From: Fagopyrum homotropicum
Taxonomy: Eukaryota > Streptophyta > Magnoliopsida > Caryophyllales > Polygonaceae
Assembly (NCBI GenBank): GCA_033239125.1
Contig: BSWB01000002.1
Location: 9,953,001-10,017,000 of the forward strand
Length of the DNA: 64,000 bases
Reading direction: 5' to 3'
Position numbers and translations under genes: made by a program. How positions within the stretch are numbered: position 1 is the stretch's first letter; every line of letters begins with the position of its first letter. Below, in pieces: positions 1 to 11,799 of this stretch. The notes beneath the pieces were generated by a model. That model did no database searches and had not been told where the DNA came from. It saw only the letters and a program-made list of their open reading frames with translations.

Positions 1-870
1 TATACTGATAAATTTGGGTTTCATAAACAATAGTCGAGAATAGTGCAAAAATATATGAATTAATTGATAGTGAAAAATACGTGAACTAAATTAAAAATAA
101 CGTTAAATTATTAATATTAAAAAGTTCTAATTTTTTAGAATATAATCTTATTTCATATTGTGTGAAATAGTAGGTTCAAACTTTTGGTTCATATTATTGA
201 CTAACGGTACATATTTAATTTACTAACGTATCGTTCGTCACTCCGTACCGAAAGAAAATGTTTTACGTGAAATATTTCCTAATAGATATTCATTTTCTTG
301 GATTATATGCTCTAGACAATATATCATAAATTTATAACCAAAATTTATTTTCTACATTTTCGTTTGAACTAATATTTTTGAGGAAAAACAACAATATTTT
401 TAGTTTGAAGCACTAATCTTTGATTTTATTTAGTTGTAATTTAATGAACCTAATTTGATACCAACCGACAATATCACCCTAACTAAAGTAAATAATCTGA
501 ATAAAAAAAAATAAAAGATGCTCTGATACATACCCAATGACAAATTGAAACTTATAATAGATTAGGTACTTTATATATATATTATAACATACTTTTAGTG
601 AGTAAAGGTATAGAAAATGAAAAAAAAAAGAAGAAACAAATAAGTGTGACCAGTAATATCACGTCACATATTTTTTAATGGGCCAAGTGTTTAATGCGTG
701 TAAACAAGTTAGGCTTTCACAATTTTCATCATAGAAGGAAAATAAGTTGTTAATGATTTATAGTAGTTTAGTCTAGCTTTTAATGAGTGTGTATGTAAAT
801 GATTTATAATAATTTAGTCTAGCTTTAATTGATTAGTGCTTAAAGAGAATCAATTTGAATTTAAATTATA
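1..870. other. AT-rich intergenic, no gene seen
   Basis: No coding signal was found. An imperfect tandem duplication of about 40 bp with the core TTTAGTCTAGCTTT lies near 765-830. Confidence 0.5.
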
Positions 871-879
871 ATGTCAGCA

Positions 880-1528
880 TGAAGTTGTTACAAATGTGTC
901 TCTGGATAAATTTTGGTGCTAGTAATTATGTGTCTCATATTAAATAGAGAATTAGTTTGATCCGAGAGTTTAATAATATTTATTAATGGGAAATAAGATA
1001 AAGACGAAAATAGAAAACATTGGGACTTACAATTGATCTTGGACATTTATAGTCATATAGATCTCAAAGGATGTCTATGCGTATCTGAATGTGCTAAACA
1101 ATCTTGTTTACGTTAGTAGATTGAACAATTTAAGTTTAATTATTAAGTTTGGACATGGTGAATTTTCATTGTATAAACATAATAATTTTTACGGTAGTGA
1201 TACATTGATTGAATCACTTTACATATTTAATCTTGATATTAAAATTTATAAATCTTTGTTTGATGTTGAAACTAATGTGAACATCAAACGTAGTGTATCT
1301 AATGAAAATTCAGCTTCCTTGTTGCATAAAAAATTGGATCACATATCTAAGGAAAGGTTAGTGAGGTTGGTGAAAAATGATACTTTACCTCATTTAGATT
1401 TCAGTGACTTAGAAATGTATATAGAGTGCATAAAAGAATTAACCCTAGGTAGATTCATGTTCAGTCACATGTTCAAATCTAGACCTGTTAAAGTGTTTGA
1501 TTTAAAAACGAAATCGCAATGCATCTAA
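880..1528 (+). pseudogene. Ty1/copia polyprotein fragment (protease tail plus GAG-pre-integrase)
   Basis: This is a decayed fragment of a copia retrotransposon polyprotein. The reading from about 910 resembles the protease segment (ASNYVSHIK, then SLIREFNNIY) with stops and frameshifts. From 1091 a 145-codon open stretch resembles the copia region before the integrase: LNNLVYVSRL, then LHKKLDHISKERLVRLVKN, with the histidine of the zinc-binding GAG-pre-integrase domain. The usual CxxC partner is reduced to YIECIKE. There is no ATG at the start of the open stretch (it begins GTG). No LTR, reverse transcriptase or RNase H is attached, so this is a truncated relic. Family assignment rests on remembered copia motifs and is fairly secure; the exact lineage is not determinable. 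Confidence 0.8.
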
Positions 1529-1529
1529 C

Positions 1530-2866
1530 ATATTCTTACAAATTCTTCACTCTTTTTACCAAACACATCATCCTCTCTATCTAGGATTGGTATTCAAATT
1601 GGATGGACCGAGTTTTGACACACTAATGCTCACCTCATTTGACATAAGTCAAGTCTAAATCAAGTCAAAATCTTAACTAATAAGCTACTTTATATTAGAC
1701 TTGTTTAAAAAGTAAATGAGTTTGACACAACTTTTTTAATAGAGCCCGAATTAATCTCGAGTAACTCGACTAAATAGGATTCGAATAACTCGACTTAGAT
1801 AAGATATAAGATATTGACGACGAACCTTCCAATAAGCCACGCAAGGTTGTTTATTATTATTATTATTTTTTTTGATAATTGATGGGGTTACCTACTAATG
1901 ATATGATTTAGTGATCCTCATTTGAAACTCGTCGACCGATGGTGGGCCAGGGAGGGAAGAAGCAAAATTGAAACTGAAATGCAAATGAAAGCGAAAGTGA
2001 AGCAACTAGTTAGTAAGCATCGGCCTAGCAACAACCTGCCTTGCAAAAGCCTTTAAATAATAATAAAAATTACGTGTCCTAAAATTTTAATTATTTCGAA
2101 TAATGCCTTTTAATTATCAAAATAATTGACGTATGGTTATTCTTCCCGTGCATGCATATAAACAAAAAAACGTGCATAATCTGTGGCCCGGTAACATGGT
2201 GGACACAACCGATATTTGGTACGGTATTCGAGTCTTAACTTCGTCACGTCAGACCCGTTATTGCGTTATGTCTAATATACAACAAAATTTTAAGTAAAAC
2301 GTAATTGTCTACATTTGACTACAAAAACTAATGGAAAGGTGACCTCCATTGCTAACGGAACGATCATGTCAGATTCGAGTGAATCTAGCTTTGAATGACG
2401 GCGGCTGATTGGGGTTCGAGTCTAGTAGATGCTAGAAGGCTCGCTGGTGGCCGTGAACAGTAAAAGCGGGGAGGGAACTTAGGGTTTGGTGGGAAAGATG
2501 ATGAATAGTGCATAAAAAACGTATCTTGTTGTTGTTGTAGTGTATTCTTAACGGGAACTTAGGCTTTGATGAGGAAGATGATGAATAATGCATCAGAACC
2601 GTATCACGCTGTTGTGGAGCATTCTAAATGGAATTTTTAAATTTCGCAACTATCGTCATAACTATCGTCAAAACAACCTCCATTATTTCTCTTTTTCTCC
2701 TAAACTTAATGTGATTGTAAGGATGTTTATAATGAATGAAGTTGACATTAGCTCAGATAGTAAATAAAAAAAATAGTACTAATGTCAACTTTACTAGGTA
2801 AATAAAAAAAATAGTACTATTTTAAAAAATTTTGGTGGATTTAGGACCTATTTGTATTAAATATTT
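1530..2866. other. Intergenic, only short direct repeats
   Basis: No gene was recognised. A tandem duplication of about 80 bp is visible (GGGAACTTAGG...GATGATGAATA at about 2471 and again at about 2550), and a 21-bp direct repeat (GTAAATAAAAAAAATAGTAC...) occurs at about 2759 and 2797. Confidence 0.5.
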
Positions 2867-3117
2867 AGATGAGAGGGTTATTTTATATTAAAAGGAAGGA
2901 TTATTTATATTGAGTGTTTGTTATTAGATGAAACCTTCATCTAATTGAATCTAAATAAAAACCTAGTCGAAAGCACTGATAAAAATTTAATCAAGTTGAA
3001 TTGGTAAACAAAATAATTAAAAGTTAATTCGATCTCATCCCTAATTGTTGTTGGAATTCTCATAATTTAAGCTTATATGGTCCTTGTTTTGAGGTGAATG
3101 GGTGGATCTAATTTGTA

Positions 3118-3430
3118 CATAGATTATACTGATAATAAATAAAAGATTCCCTAACTTAAAAAAATAATTTAAAAATAAAGATTTTTTTGTCCAAAAAATT
3201 GGTTGGTTGAAAAAAGTTACGTGAAATTTTCTAATAACCAGATTTACTTTAATAAATAAAGATTTTATGGCTTAAAAAAAATATTTCAAAACAAATCGGT
3301 TACGAAATTTTTTTTTGACTTAAAAAGAAAAGATTTAATGACGTTAATTGTGGAACCTCTATTTTAAAAATACTGTCACGACAACGCGTCCATGTATACT
3401 GCTTTAGTACAATACACAAATATGAATAAT
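3118..3430 (-). mobile_element. Helitron-like non-autonomous fragment, copy 1
   Basis: Read on the minus strand, the segment GCGTTGT...CAGTATTTTTAAAATAGAG...CACAATTAACGT...AAATCTTT matches the 5' part of the better-preserved Helitron at 55507-55841. The terminal CTAR is not clear here. Confidence 0.45.
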
Positions 3431-3574
3431 AATTATAGTTGAACTTAAGCAAAAGGGTAAGAAATGTATTATTCGTATACTCTCTAGAGTCCCTATTTAT
3501 ATAAGTTCTAAAGCCATCAAAGTTAATAGATAATCGATGTGGGATAACAAAATCCCTCAAAAAATTTAACGTAA

Positions 3575-3870
3575 ATAGATCATACTAATAATAAAAGATT
3601 CCCTAGCTTAATAATTTAAAAATAAAGATTTTTTGTCTCAAAAAATTGGTTGGTTGGAAAAAAAAAAGTTACGTGAAATATTTTTAATAACCAGATTTAG
3701 TTTAATAAATAAAGATTCTATGGATTAAAAAAAATATTTTGAAACAAATCGGTTACAGAAATTTTGTTTTGACTTAAAAAGAAAAGATTTAATAACGTTA
3801 ATTGTGGGAGCTCTATTTAAAAAATACTGCCTCCACAACGCGCCCATGTATACTGCTTTAGTACAATATA
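3575..3870 (-). mobile_element. Helitron-like non-autonomous fragment, copy 2
   Basis: This near-duplicate of 3118-3430 retains GGGCGCGTTGTGG and AGAGCTCCCACAATTAACG on the minus strand. Both motifs are shared with the 55.5-kb Helitron. Confidence 0.45.
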
Positions 3871-4104
3871 CAATGAGAGGATTGTTTATATTAAGTGTTT
3901 GTTATTAGATGAAACCTTCATTTAAATGAATCTAAATAAAAACCTAATGGAAAGTATTGATAAAAGTTTAATCAAGTTGAATTAGTAAACAAAATAATTT
4001 AAAGATAATTCGATCTCATCCCTAATTATTATTGGGATTCTCTTAATTTAAGCTTATATGGTCCTTGTTTTGAGGTGAATGGATGGATCTAATTTGTACA
4101 TTTT

Positions 4105-4850
4105 TTATAGACTTGAACTTATCCAAACGAATATTTAAAAAAATTAAAATTTGTGAGCTAAAAACAAAAATGAAAAAAATGATTTAATATAATAAATCGG
4201 TTTAAAAAAATATAGAGGAATTATAACCCAATGTCTTATTATTTTTTTACTAAACTAAATAATTCATATTTTATTAAATCAGTAACATATCATGTCATTG
4301 TAATTTTTTTAACACATGCATGTAATACTTTAACATATTAAGATTAATTAAACAAAAATTAATTTATAAAAAGAATGACACTCCCAAAACAAATTCAAAA
4401 AGTTATAGATGATTTTGATTACATTTTCTTATATTTTTTTACTTGGTTGTTGTAGGTAGTTTGAGTTTATAAGTATTTAATAAGATTAGATTGAGTTAAT
4501 TTATATTTTTTTAATTATATTTCTAATATATAATCCTAATTTATAATTATTTAATTTTAAAGAGATTTGTGTACGTTAAAATATTTTTTTTTAGTAATTT
4601 TCTAACATTCAGAAAATTATAGATGATTTTGATATTTTCTGATTTAATGCTAGTTTCATATATGAAAACTCCTAATATATTATATAGTACCATTAATAAT
4701 AGCTTAAATAATTCAGAGAACATTATATTGCTAATATATTAAGTTATCAAATTAAAAAGTGTGATATTGTGAAATAGAAAACGACAATATTAAATATTTA
4801 GGTTTATCCAAAGCAATGGTGAGATGAATTGCATCTTTCCGTGTCGGCTC
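4105..4850. other. AT-rich DNA upstream of FDH, no gene
   Basis: No coding or element signature was recognised. The piece AGATGATTTTGAT occurs twice (about 4406 and 4621). Confidence 0.4.
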
Positions 4851-4852
4851 TT

Positions 4853-4942
4853 CACTAAATAAAATCACGGGAAAATTCGAGAGAGATATCCACGTGTCAT
4901 GCAGATGAAGATTTACATTCATCATTTCTCTCTCTCCTCCCG
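4853..4942 (+). promoter_or_regulatory. Putative FDH core promoter with G-box/ABRE
   Basis: A TATA-like CTAAATAAAATC lies near 4855, a G-box/ABRE CCACGTGTC at 4890-4898 and a pyrimidine patch (TTTCTCTCTCTCCTCCCG) at 4924-4941, all within 150 bp of the FDH start codon. The ACGTGTC core is the kind bound by bZIP factors in abscisic-acid and stress responses, which would fit the known stress induction of plant FDH. The regulatory role is inferred. Confidence 0.45.
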
Positions 4943-5005
4943 TGTTAGTCTACAAATTCGTTTCATTTGTGAAGAACTTACACAGCAGAGCATTGCGAAG
5001 AAACG

Positions 5006-8000
5006 ATGGCGATGAAACGAGTTGCTACCTCCGCCCTCAAAGCTTTCTCTGCTACTTCTGTGAATCCGCTTTCCTCGTCCTCTTCTCTTCTTGCTAGGGA
5101 TTTTCATGTAAGTAAACTCATCGCTCGACGATTTTGCTTCAGGCTTTTTACGATTCAAAATTGACCCTAGATTTTCTCAAGTGCGATCGCAATTTGTTAC
5201 TCTGCGTTCGCGTCCACTTTTGTTTGCGATATGCTTCAAATTCGATTTTCGCCTCCCAAATCCTTAAATCTTCCTATTGGGGAATCGTATGTTTGTGATG
5301 CCTAGACTATTTGTTAAAATCTCTTTTCCACTTATATTAGACAGTAAACTGAACGCAGACATGCGATTCTCAACGATCGTGGCTGTGTATGTTATCTGAT
5401 TGTGAGACTGATTACTTCAGTCCATTTTGATGATGTTGAGTACTTAGGCAAACGATCGAAATTGATATTGGTTGGCTGTTAATTTCTCTTTTCCTCTGTA
5501 ATTGAACACAGACCTACAGTTCACAAGGATCTTATTTGTGTTTGTTATCTGGTTGTGAAACTGATTATTTCATTCCTATTGGGGAAATTGGCATTAGTTG
5601 TTTTTACACGTCTTGCCACCTTATCTATCAAACTGAAGTATGAACTTATCATGATTACTCGTTTGGATTGAGTTTTGCTGTGAAATATTGTTATGATTCT
5701 TTTACTCTGATTTTTAGCTTCTTTATTCCCTGTATTTTCATGCTTTGTTGTGATTACTTAATGACTTGCTTTAACATTTTACTGCCTTTTACCTGGAATA
5801 GGCTTCAGGTGGGAGCAAAAAGATTGTTGGTGTCTTTTACAAGGCAAACGAGTATGCATCGATGAACCCTAACTTTGTAGGTTGTGTTGAAGGAGCCTTG
5901 GGTATAAGGGAGTGGCTCGAGTCGCAGGGTCACCAGTACATTGTTACCGATGATAAAGAAGGGCCTGATTGTGGTTAGTCAAAATTGCTTTGAATTGCTC
6001 ATACTGACTGTCTGACACTGATCTGCATTTCTGCAAAGTGTTACTGTGCTTTTGACATAATCAACTATAATTGCAGTTACTAGTGTTCAGTAGTTTTAGT
6101 TTATACTGGTTTTCAGGTAGCGTGTTGGGCATCTACTTTTAGTTTTATGTACATTTGCAAAGGACACTAGAAGTTTGTTTTTGAAAAGTTATTAGCTGGG
6201 CTCATAGAATTTGCTTGGTCTTGCTTTGCTGGGATATTATAATGGTCTTTAGCAATATGAATATGCAACCTCTTATGATCGAATTTTTTCATGAAGTGTT
6301 GGTGGAAAGCACCTGACATTCTGTGTTGCACAGGTTTGAAGTTGCAATGGGTTCAGGAGATGTTTGGTTATTTGTGTTTGATTTTCACACTGGATTTGCG
6401 TTTGACCATGATACTCGAAAAGAAGAAGAATTGTATTTAATAAGGTTATAATATGTATCATAACTTATTAATAAAAGGCCGAAAATAACAGAACAACCTA
6501 AAATTTAGGACTTACATATCACCTACTTTAATATAACAAAAGAGTTTGTCAGCTACTTCGATGAGAAAATGGAAACAATGTAAGAATTAGTCATCACTTT
6601 ACCACCTGACCACCTCCACCCCGGCCTTTGGGTGGCTTCAGCTAGTTCTTCTACCAATGTCAACCAAGAGCTTTTATAGATGGTGTGGCTCTGCATGTGT
6701 TGGTTGCCGAATTCCAACTTGTCTTCTTTAGTTGTTTGTTGCTACTGCATTGGCATGAAAACTGACCTAGATGGATCCCGTGTGCTCTGCTCCTAGATTT
6801 CTTGTTTTGTATCAAATGATACTTGAAAATGCAGGTGCATTTGAAAACAAACTCAAACAACCAAGCACCTTTTTAACCATTGCAATTTTATTTTACAATA
6901 GGATAATTTCAACTATATCTGCAGGGTTAGTTTTAGTACTTTTGGGTCGTTATCTACAGTTAATTAGTGAGCACTTAATTAAAAATTGAGGATTTTCCTT
7001 CAGAAACCCTGTGTAATGTGGAAAAACCAAGTTGCTTAACATATGATTGAAGAAACTTTTTGTTCTTCTCGGAATCAAATTGAGATCTGATCCACTTGAG
7101 TTTATTATTGTCTTGGCAGAATCATCCTATCTAATTTGATAACTCTTTACCCTGAGATTACATATGTTCTTCTGTCTCTTAATTGCAGAACTAGAGAAGC
7201 ACATGGATGATCTCCATGTTCTTATAACAACACCATTCCATCCAGCCTACGTCACAGCTGAAAGGATCAAGAAGGCCAAAAACCTGCAATTGCTTCTGAC
7301 AGCAGGGATCGGCTCTGATCATATTGACCTGCAGGCTGCAGCTGCATCTGGACTGACAGTTGCTGAGGTGACGGGAAGCAACGTTGTCTCTGTTGCTGAA
7401 GATGAACTGATGAGAATCCTTATTCTTGTAAGGAACTTCGTACCTGGCTACCAGCAAGTAATTAACGGGGAATGGAACGTGGCAGGAATAGCTTATCGAG
7501 CTTATGACCTCGAAGGGAAGACTGTCGGAACTGTTGGAGCTGGAAGGATTGGCAGGCTTTTACTTCAGAGGCTGCAACCTTTCAACTGTAATCTTCTGTA
7601 TCATGACAGGATCAGGATGGACCCTGAACTGGAGAACCAAACTGGTGCAAAGTTTGAAGAGGATCTGGAAAAGATGCTTCCCAAATGTGATGTAATTGTC
7701 ATCAATATGCCTCTTACTGAGAAAACTAGGTAAAAACTCAACGGAAGTAGCATCTCTTTCAAACCCTTGCTGGTTTTGCTACTGGAATCAAAATCATGCT
7801 GAATATTTGCTTAGTTGAAACTTAAAAATTGCTTGAGGCTTGTAAACAGCTGAATCAGGGTTACAATATAATATCCTATAATGACTTCAATTTCAATGAG
7901 GGATTACAAACAGATTGTAACCTTTATTAATTTGTATCTGTTTTATGTTTCAGGGGTATGTTCAACAAGGAAACAATTGCAAAGCTGAAGAAGGGAGTCT

Positions 8001-8493
8001 TGATTGTGAACAACGCCCGTGGTGCAATCATGGATGCCCAAGCTGTTGCTGATGCTATTTCAAATGGGCAAATAGGAGGTAATAAATATACCTTTTCCAT
8101 CTTATCTTATTTATTTTTCTTAAATGAGTGGTTGACTTATAATAAATCTATCAAATTTCAGGCTACAGTGGTGATGTCTGGTACCCTCAACCAGCTCCAA
8201 AGGATCACCCATGGCGAACCATGCCCAACCATGCCATGACCCCACACATTTCAGGCACCACCATTGATGCTCAGGTAGCCTACAACTCGTCACTGTCATT
8301 TCATTTTCCAGCATTTCATTATTATGTTTCGAGTAGTTTTCCAAGAATGTAAACTAAGCAGAGTCCGAAAATGGTCCAGTTGCGCTATGCTGCAGGGGTC
8401 AAGGACATGCTGGACAGGTACTTCAAAGGAGAAGATTTCCCTCCACAGCATTACATTGTGAAGGAGGGTCAACTAGCAAGCCAGTACCGCTAA
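5006..8493 (+). CDS. FDH: NAD-dependent formate dehydrogenase, mitochondrial (six exons, 388 aa)
   Basis: The enzyme oxidises formate to CO2 with NAD+ as acceptor in the mitochondrial matrix. Exons are 5006-5107, 5802-5973, 7189-7729, 7954-8078, 8162-8274 and 8380-8493; every intron is GT-AG and all phases join without a stop. Residues 1-36 form a Ser/Ala/Arg-rich mitochondrial presequence (MAMKRVATSALKAF). The D-2-hydroxyacid dehydrogenase fold follows, with NAD motif GTVGAGRIG (205-213) and the ribose-binding Asp231 in LLYHDR. Catalytic and formate-site residues by family comparison are Asn156 (GSNVVS), Arg294 (NNARGAI), Gln323 (PQPAPKD) and His342 (MTPHISG). The C-terminus ends SQYR, as in other plant FDHs. 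The length matches the family (about 380 aa). The ATG at 5006 is the first in the transcript region and gives the targeting peptide; a second in-frame ATG is two codons later. No defect was found. Confidence 0.97.
5974..7188 (+). other. FDH intron 2 (1.2 kb)
   Basis: This is the longest FDH intron, between the Cys91 region and Glu92 (phase 1). It begins GTTAGT and ends TTGCAG. No embedded gene or element with recognisable ends was seen; open stretches inside it are uncoded noise. Confidence 0.85.
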
Positions 8494-9120
8494 GCTTTTT
8501 GCTTCTTGCTTCGATCTGCTGATGTGCTATTTACTTGTTCGAATGTGAAGAGTCTTCTTCAAAGCCTAATAATGCCAGTGACAAGGTTCGAAATGTTGGT
8601 ATTTTGAGATTAGTCTCATGAATTATTGTTCCTGGGGTGAAGGGTGTCCTTGTGATTTCCATGTTGGTAGTATTACCACCAAAAATTTATCGTGTACTGA
8701 TACATGTTCTTTGATGTTTAATGGCATGCATGTTTCCGATTTCTGTGCAACGCAATTGCACTTATTGGCATAATTTTCTTGGTATCACTACTCACTCACC
8801 ATGGGTGTCGATGGGATATATATCAAGCATGATCTGACTTAATTCAAAGAAAATTCATTAGTTTGGTTAATTACAGAAAATGGCCAAGATTTTGTATTTT
8901 CAGTGCAATAGTACACATGATCTGACTTGATTCAAAGAAATTGCATCATAACTGAAATGCATATACGTACGTAGAAATTGATAAGACGAGGCTAGAAGTG
9001 GTATAGTAATAATTGATCGTAAAACTTGTCGGTCTTGACAATCAACGTCGATGCCCATCTCCACCGCAGCCATGGCCAGGTCTTGCGTCTCTACGATCTC
9101 CGTCACATAAATAACGTCGA
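8494..9120. other. FDH 3' flank, no second gene recognised
   Basis: The 3'UTR probably lies in about 8494-8800. The motif GATCTGACTT.ATTCAAAGAAA occurs twice (8832 and 8920). Nothing else was recognised. Confidence 0.4.
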
Positions 9121-9189
9121 CCTATAATGGACTCACCGAAATGACCGGTTTGTCGAGGGTTCGGGTTTTGATGTTTCGACTTCTCTCCG

Positions 9190-9258
9190 TTAATGGTATG
9201 AAGCTGCGGGTAATAACACGAAAACGGAGGCTGCGAACTTGAGCTTTCCGGGTTCCAT
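9190..9258 (-). CDS. Possible 22-codon remnant with signal-peptide character (AG-peptide-like)
   Basis: A minus-strand ATG at 9258 opens MEPGKLKFAASVFVLLPAAS and stops after 22 codons. A TATATAAA box lies 40-47 bp upstream (9297-9304). The start resembles the signal peptide of short arabinogalactan peptides, which begin ME-x-x-K-x-K followed by a hydrophobic stretch, but the Ala/Pro-rich mature segment is absent in all frames downstream. It may be a truncated pseudogene or chance. The call is weak and rests on the N-terminal pattern and the TATA box only. Confidence 0.18.
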   Translation of the reverse strand: MEPGKLKFAASVFVLLPAASYH

Positions 9259-9509
9259 GGTAGGAGAGTATGAAGGTAAGAGGGAGAAGGGAGGTGTTTA
9301 TATAGGCATTGTTGTAAAACACAAGTATTTTCTTACATTGTTCTCGACCGTACTTTTTTTTCACCATCTACTCCTTCATTTGTCACAGGATTAGAGGAAT
9401 TTCCCACTGAGCATTAGATTCCAATATGCTTTGTTTCATGCGATAACGCACCTTGTTTAATTCAAATTTGAGTGTTTTTGTGTAGGAAATGGTTGGTCCA
9501 TACTACCCC

Positions 9510-9732
9510 CCGTTTCGTTACAACTCCGGAAACGGAAACGGAAACGAATTCCTTGTGGTTGTATGTAAAATGGATGTGTTTTCCTCATTTTGTTTCCCTA
9601 TATCAAAAGTAATCAAATTCTACTATAGTTATTTTAAACCACTATGAATAATTCCATAAAATTTCATGAATAATTGTACACATACGGAATTATATTCCGT
9701 TTTCGTTTCCGGTGTTGGAACCAAACGGATAT
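9510..9732. mobile_element. MITE with CCGTTTGGTTCCAACxCCGG-type inverted ends
   Basis: The left end CCGTTTCGTTACAACTCCGG AAACGG and the reverse complement of the right end (CCGTTTGGTTCCAACACCGG AAACG) form an imperfect 26-bp terminal inverted repeat around about 220 bp of non-coding DNA. The target duplication is not clear. A relative lies at 11495-11781. Confidence 0.65.
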
Positions 9733-9836
9733 ACGAAGGTTTACTACATGGTCCCCCTGGGCTGCAGCCCATAAGACCCAAGTACACATGACACCACAAT
9801 CAAATAAAATGGTACTATTTTTTTTTGGGCAATTTT

Positions 9837-10628
9837 GATACCTAGGTCTTTTTTAAAAATTATATTAGTAACTAGCCTTTTTAATATTTCAATTAAGTAA
9901 ATATACCCCAAACTTTTATATTTAATCTCAAACTCTACATACTCTTGGGGTACATGGTAAATGTTCAGGTACGGTCGCTTTATTGCGGTACGGTCGTACG
10001 GCCGTACGACAGGGCGACACGTGTCCCGAAAAAATTTTTTTTTTTTTTTTTCCGGAAACTAATGAAAATTTATTTGAACTACCATGTTATAATTTATGCA
10101 CTATTATCCTATAAACTTTGAACTATTCTCATATAATCCTTGAACTATTCTCATATAATCCATGAACTATTACTTTTTACTATAATCCATGAACTATTCT
10201 ATTATAATTCATGAACTATCCCATAATAAGTTTTGAACTATTACTTTCACTCCTTTATAAATTTTGCACTATGAACTATTCTATTATAATTCATGAACTA
10301 TCCTTTTAGAAGTTATGAACTATTACTTAATAAGTTTTGAACTATTACTTTCAATCCTTTATAAATTTTACACTATGAACTATTCTATTATAATTCATGA
10401 ACTATCCTTTTATAAGTTATGAACTATTCCATAATAAGTTTTGAACTATTACTTTTACTCGTTTAAAAAAAAAAAAAAAAAACTCATTCAGAAAAAAAAA
10501 AAAAAAAAAAAAAGGCCGTACAGACGGCCGCACGGCCTTACCGGAATAATGGACCTTACTTGAATAACACCCTGGGGTACATTTACTAAACACAAAACTA
10601 GAAAAAGTCTAGTAAACCAAATTGTTTC
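9837..10628. mobile_element. Small MULE-like MITE, host of a second MITE
   Basis: The left end (GGGCAATTTTGATACCTAGG ... GTAAATATACCCCA) and the reverse-complemented right end (ACAATTTGG..TACTAG ... AGTAAATGTACCCCA) are inverted copies, and both resemble the termini of the Pack-MULE at 20596-26631. The element is flanked by an ATTTTTTT direct repeat (from 9827 and from 10629). It is split by the 617-bp insertion at 9956-10572. The poly-T target makes the exact boundary uncertain. Confidence 0.55.
9956..10572 (+). mobile_element. Non-autonomous MULE MITE, copy A, 10-bp target duplication
   Basis: This 617-bp element lies between exact 10-bp direct repeats TGGGGTACAT (9946-9955 and 10573-10582), the length expected of Mutator-like insertion. 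The terminal repeats are GGTAAATGTTCAGGTACGG and, inverted on the right, GGGTGTTATTCAAGTAAGG. Subterminal parts are CG-rich (GGCCGTACG repeats next to ACACGTGTCCCG) and poly-T/A tracts bound an interior of degenerate minisatellite built on TTCATGAACTATTC and GTTTTGAACTATTACTTTCA. It has no coding capacity. Copy B lies at 13788-14359 in the opposite orientation. Confidence 0.9.
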
Positions 10629-11494
10629 ATTTTTTTATGTCAGATTTTTTTTAAAAATATAAATTGTTTATATTTTCTAAAACAACGATCAATCAATAAA
10701 GTTTAAATTTAGAAATACAGAATTTTTCCAATTCTCATTTCTCAATTTTCTTTTTCTTATAATCATTTGTTTTCATTTGATATTTCTCTCAAATTAATAA
10801 TATAGTAAATTTTTAGTATAAGCAAAAAAAAGTTTATATATGGAACAAAAGACATTAACAAATCCACTCTAATCGTAATAGTTATCTTCTCTATATTCTT
10901 ATTCTTCTATCATCATTAACATAAAATTTCAACTTGGAATCGATGTAGATTCAGTTGGTGAGACACATCCAAATCAAATTGCTAAGAATTTATCACAATT
11001 TTTTTTATAATTTAAATGCTTATAAACAATTATCGTCCCGGACACATAAATCTTAAAAACCAGCCCTGTCAATGGACCACTTTTACACCTATTATTTACA
11101 AATTGTTAGGAACAAATGCCCATCTTAAATGAACTCATATATATATTTTTAACATCTTCCTAATTCCGCACTTAGGTCCGAAATAGAAATTGGTTTCGTA
11201 CTTGGGGTGCAAAATTGAATTTAGTCAATTTCGTACTTGGGCCCCTAAACTAAAATTGGTTTTGATTTGATTTCCCACTTAGACCCTGAAACCGAAGTTA
11301 AGTTTAATCAATTCCGCACTTTGAGTCCTAAACCCGAATTTTTTTGTTGTGACGGATTTGATTTCACAACCGTAATGTGGAATGAAATAATTTTTATAAA
11401 TAAAATACATATAGCTATAACATATCCCGAACAAAATTGTGATCACAAACACCAAAGTTCACAAGATTAAGTTCTTACTTGGATAGACACCAAG

Positions 11495-11781
11495 ACCCGT
11501 TTGGTATAAATTCCGAAAACGAAAACAGAATGAAAACGAATCTAATCTATACATATATCCTTTTTCATAAAACTTTTTGGAATCATTCCTTATAATTTGA
11601 ACTAATTGGGGTATAATTTTATCACTTTTGATACCCAACAAAAAACAAAATAGAGAAATCAAATGCATTTTGCATTAGACGTTAAAGAATGATTCCAAAA
11701 AATGCATGAATAAGTTACACATATAAACTAGATTCATTTTCATTTCGTTTTCATTTCCGAAGTTAACAAACAAACATGGGC
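11495..11781. mobile_element. MITE related to 9510-9732
   Basis: The left end ACCCGTTTGGTATAAATTCC and the inverted right end GCCCATGTTTGTTTGTTAAC, each followed by GAAAACGAAAAC-like sequence, resemble the family at 9510-9732. No coding sequence is present and the target duplication was not resolved. Confidence 0.5.
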
Positions 11782-11799
11782 TAATTTCGCTATAATCAA

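Larger units (their letters stand above)
2868..4104. repeat. Segmental direct duplication about 1 kb apart
   Basis: The block 2885-3117 (TTGTTATTAGATGAAACCTT ... GGATCTAATTTGTACAT) recurs almost unchanged at 3897-4101. Between the copies are two related Helitron-like pieces (3118-3430 and 3575-3870), so the region looks like a tandem duplication of a unit of about 1 kb made of block plus Helitron-like piece. Confidence 0.75.

Noticed and set aside
6273..6989. Open frames inside FDH intron 2
   Set aside because: No family similarity, some without ATG, and both strands open; considered intronic noise.
7958..8239. Single ORF of 93 codons
   Set aside because: It reads through FDH intron 4 and changes frame; exons 4 and 5 explain it.
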